51,415 bases of DNA from a bacterium (GTDB lineage: Bacteria > Elusimicrobiota > Elusimicrobia > Elusimicrobiales > UBA9959), in NCBI GenBank assembly GCA_021812825.1, contig JAKAMO010000006.1, positions 1-51,415 on the forward strand. The letters run 5' to 3'. Positions 51,233-51,415 of this stretch are shown here, piece by piece. The translations under genes were made by a program, and so were the position numbers. The notes below the pieces were generated by a model. The model worked only from the letters and a program-made list of their open reading frames with translations. It was not told the DNA's origin and ran no database searches. Numbering within the stretch: position 1 is the first letter of the stretch; each line of letters starts with the position of its first letter.

Positions 51233-51293
51233 AAATATAGAGGATTTTCCGACGGAAAGTCCCAGGCCGGGGCCCCGGCCACGGAGGCATCTT

Positions 51294-51415
51294 ATGGGAA
51301 CGCACACGCGGTACTTCATCCTCAGAAAAGACGACCTTAACAGCTTCATCGTGAAGCTCTCGCGCAATCACAAGGTGGTGGCGCCGGTCAGCAAGGGCTA
51401 CGGCAACTACGCCTT
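51294..51415 (+). CDS. 4Fe-4S oxidoreductase subunit, hydrogenase-beta/sulfite-reductase-A-like (3'-truncated)
   Basis: Only the first 40 complete codons are in the window; the frame runs off the end at a cut codon. The sequence (MGTHTRYFILRKDDLNSF, then VVAPVSKGYGNYAF) resembles the N-terminus of the iron-sulfur subunit family that includes the beta subunit of cytoplasmic [NiFe] sulfhydrogenases and anaerobic sulfite reductase subunit A. A GGAGG ribosome site precedes the ATG by 7 bp. The catalytic part is not visible, so the assignment is tentative. The 293-bp gap before it holds only the candidate promoter above. Confidence 0.55.
   Translation, partial: MGTHTRYFILRKDDLNSFIVKLSRNHKVVAPVSKGYGNYA

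Overview
The window is GC-rich DNA from a diderm (Gram-negative) bacterium. Support for an outer membrane comes from LptF/LptG-type permeases, a TolC-family protein, several lipoproteins, and beta-barrel-like exported proteins ending in phenylalanine. A monofunctional peptidoglycan glycosyltransferase and the diaminopimelate genes dapA/dapF show a DAP-type cell wall. A pyrophosphate-type phosphofructokinase and a terminal partial gene resembling an iron-sulfur hydrogenase or sulfite-reductase subunit hint at anaerobic energy metabolism. Genes are packed tightly, with ATGA and GTGA start/stop overlaps almost everywhere, and ATA is common for isoleucine. No rRNA or tRNA is present, so taxonomy is inference only. 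The combination would fit Elusimicrobiota or a neighbouring deep Gram-negative phylum.

Bases 1-16.3 kb form a surface-polysaccharide and cell-envelope region. It holds a 5'-truncated GDP-fucose synthase, a methyltransferase/glycosyltransferase fusion, a second methyltransferase, a multi-spanning membrane protein and AsnB (all +). A minus-strand trio follows (Gfo/Idh dehydrogenase, left-handed-helix acetyltransferase, DegT aminotransferase) that looks like a nucleotide diacetamido-sugar module. Next is a plus-strand run of GT2, GT39-like protein, zinc-ribbon methyltransferase, FAD oxidoreductase and MtgA. A minus-strand PMT-like glycosyltransferase closes the region.

Bases 27.6 down to 14.8 kb read as one long minus-strand gene series: dnaE, response regulator, barrel protein, PPi-type PFK, HAMP membrane protein, TolC-like protein, patatin, TPR protein, dapF, dapA, glycosyltransferase. 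The 308-bp region before dnaE carries AT-rich -10 elements and two intrinsic-terminator-like hairpins on the minus strand. On the plus side, NudF and transketolase form a pair that ends in a strong terminator.

Bases 30.5-44.3 kb hold lptG/lptF (-), a 1784-residue SprA-like surface protein and a ComF-like phosphoribosyltransferase (+). Then come a GH13 amylase, a dCache sensor lacking its output domain and a membrane glycosyltransferase (-), and an RlmD/TrmA-type RNA methyltransferase (+). A 171-bp MITE-like element with 21-bp terminal inverted repeats and TA ends lies between the amylase promoter and the stop codon of the sensor gene.

Bases 44.3-49.2 kb are a minus-strand operon: radical SAM/SPASM enzyme, methyltransferase, a 102-residue lipoprotein with a Cys/Pro/Tyr-rich tail, an exported protein of unknown function, and a GNA1162/CsgG-like lipoprotein. 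It is the best candidate here for an undescribed peptide- or lipoprotein-modification system. The window ends with an apparently well-expressed lipoprotein, TlyA, and the start of an iron-sulfur oxidoreductase subunit.
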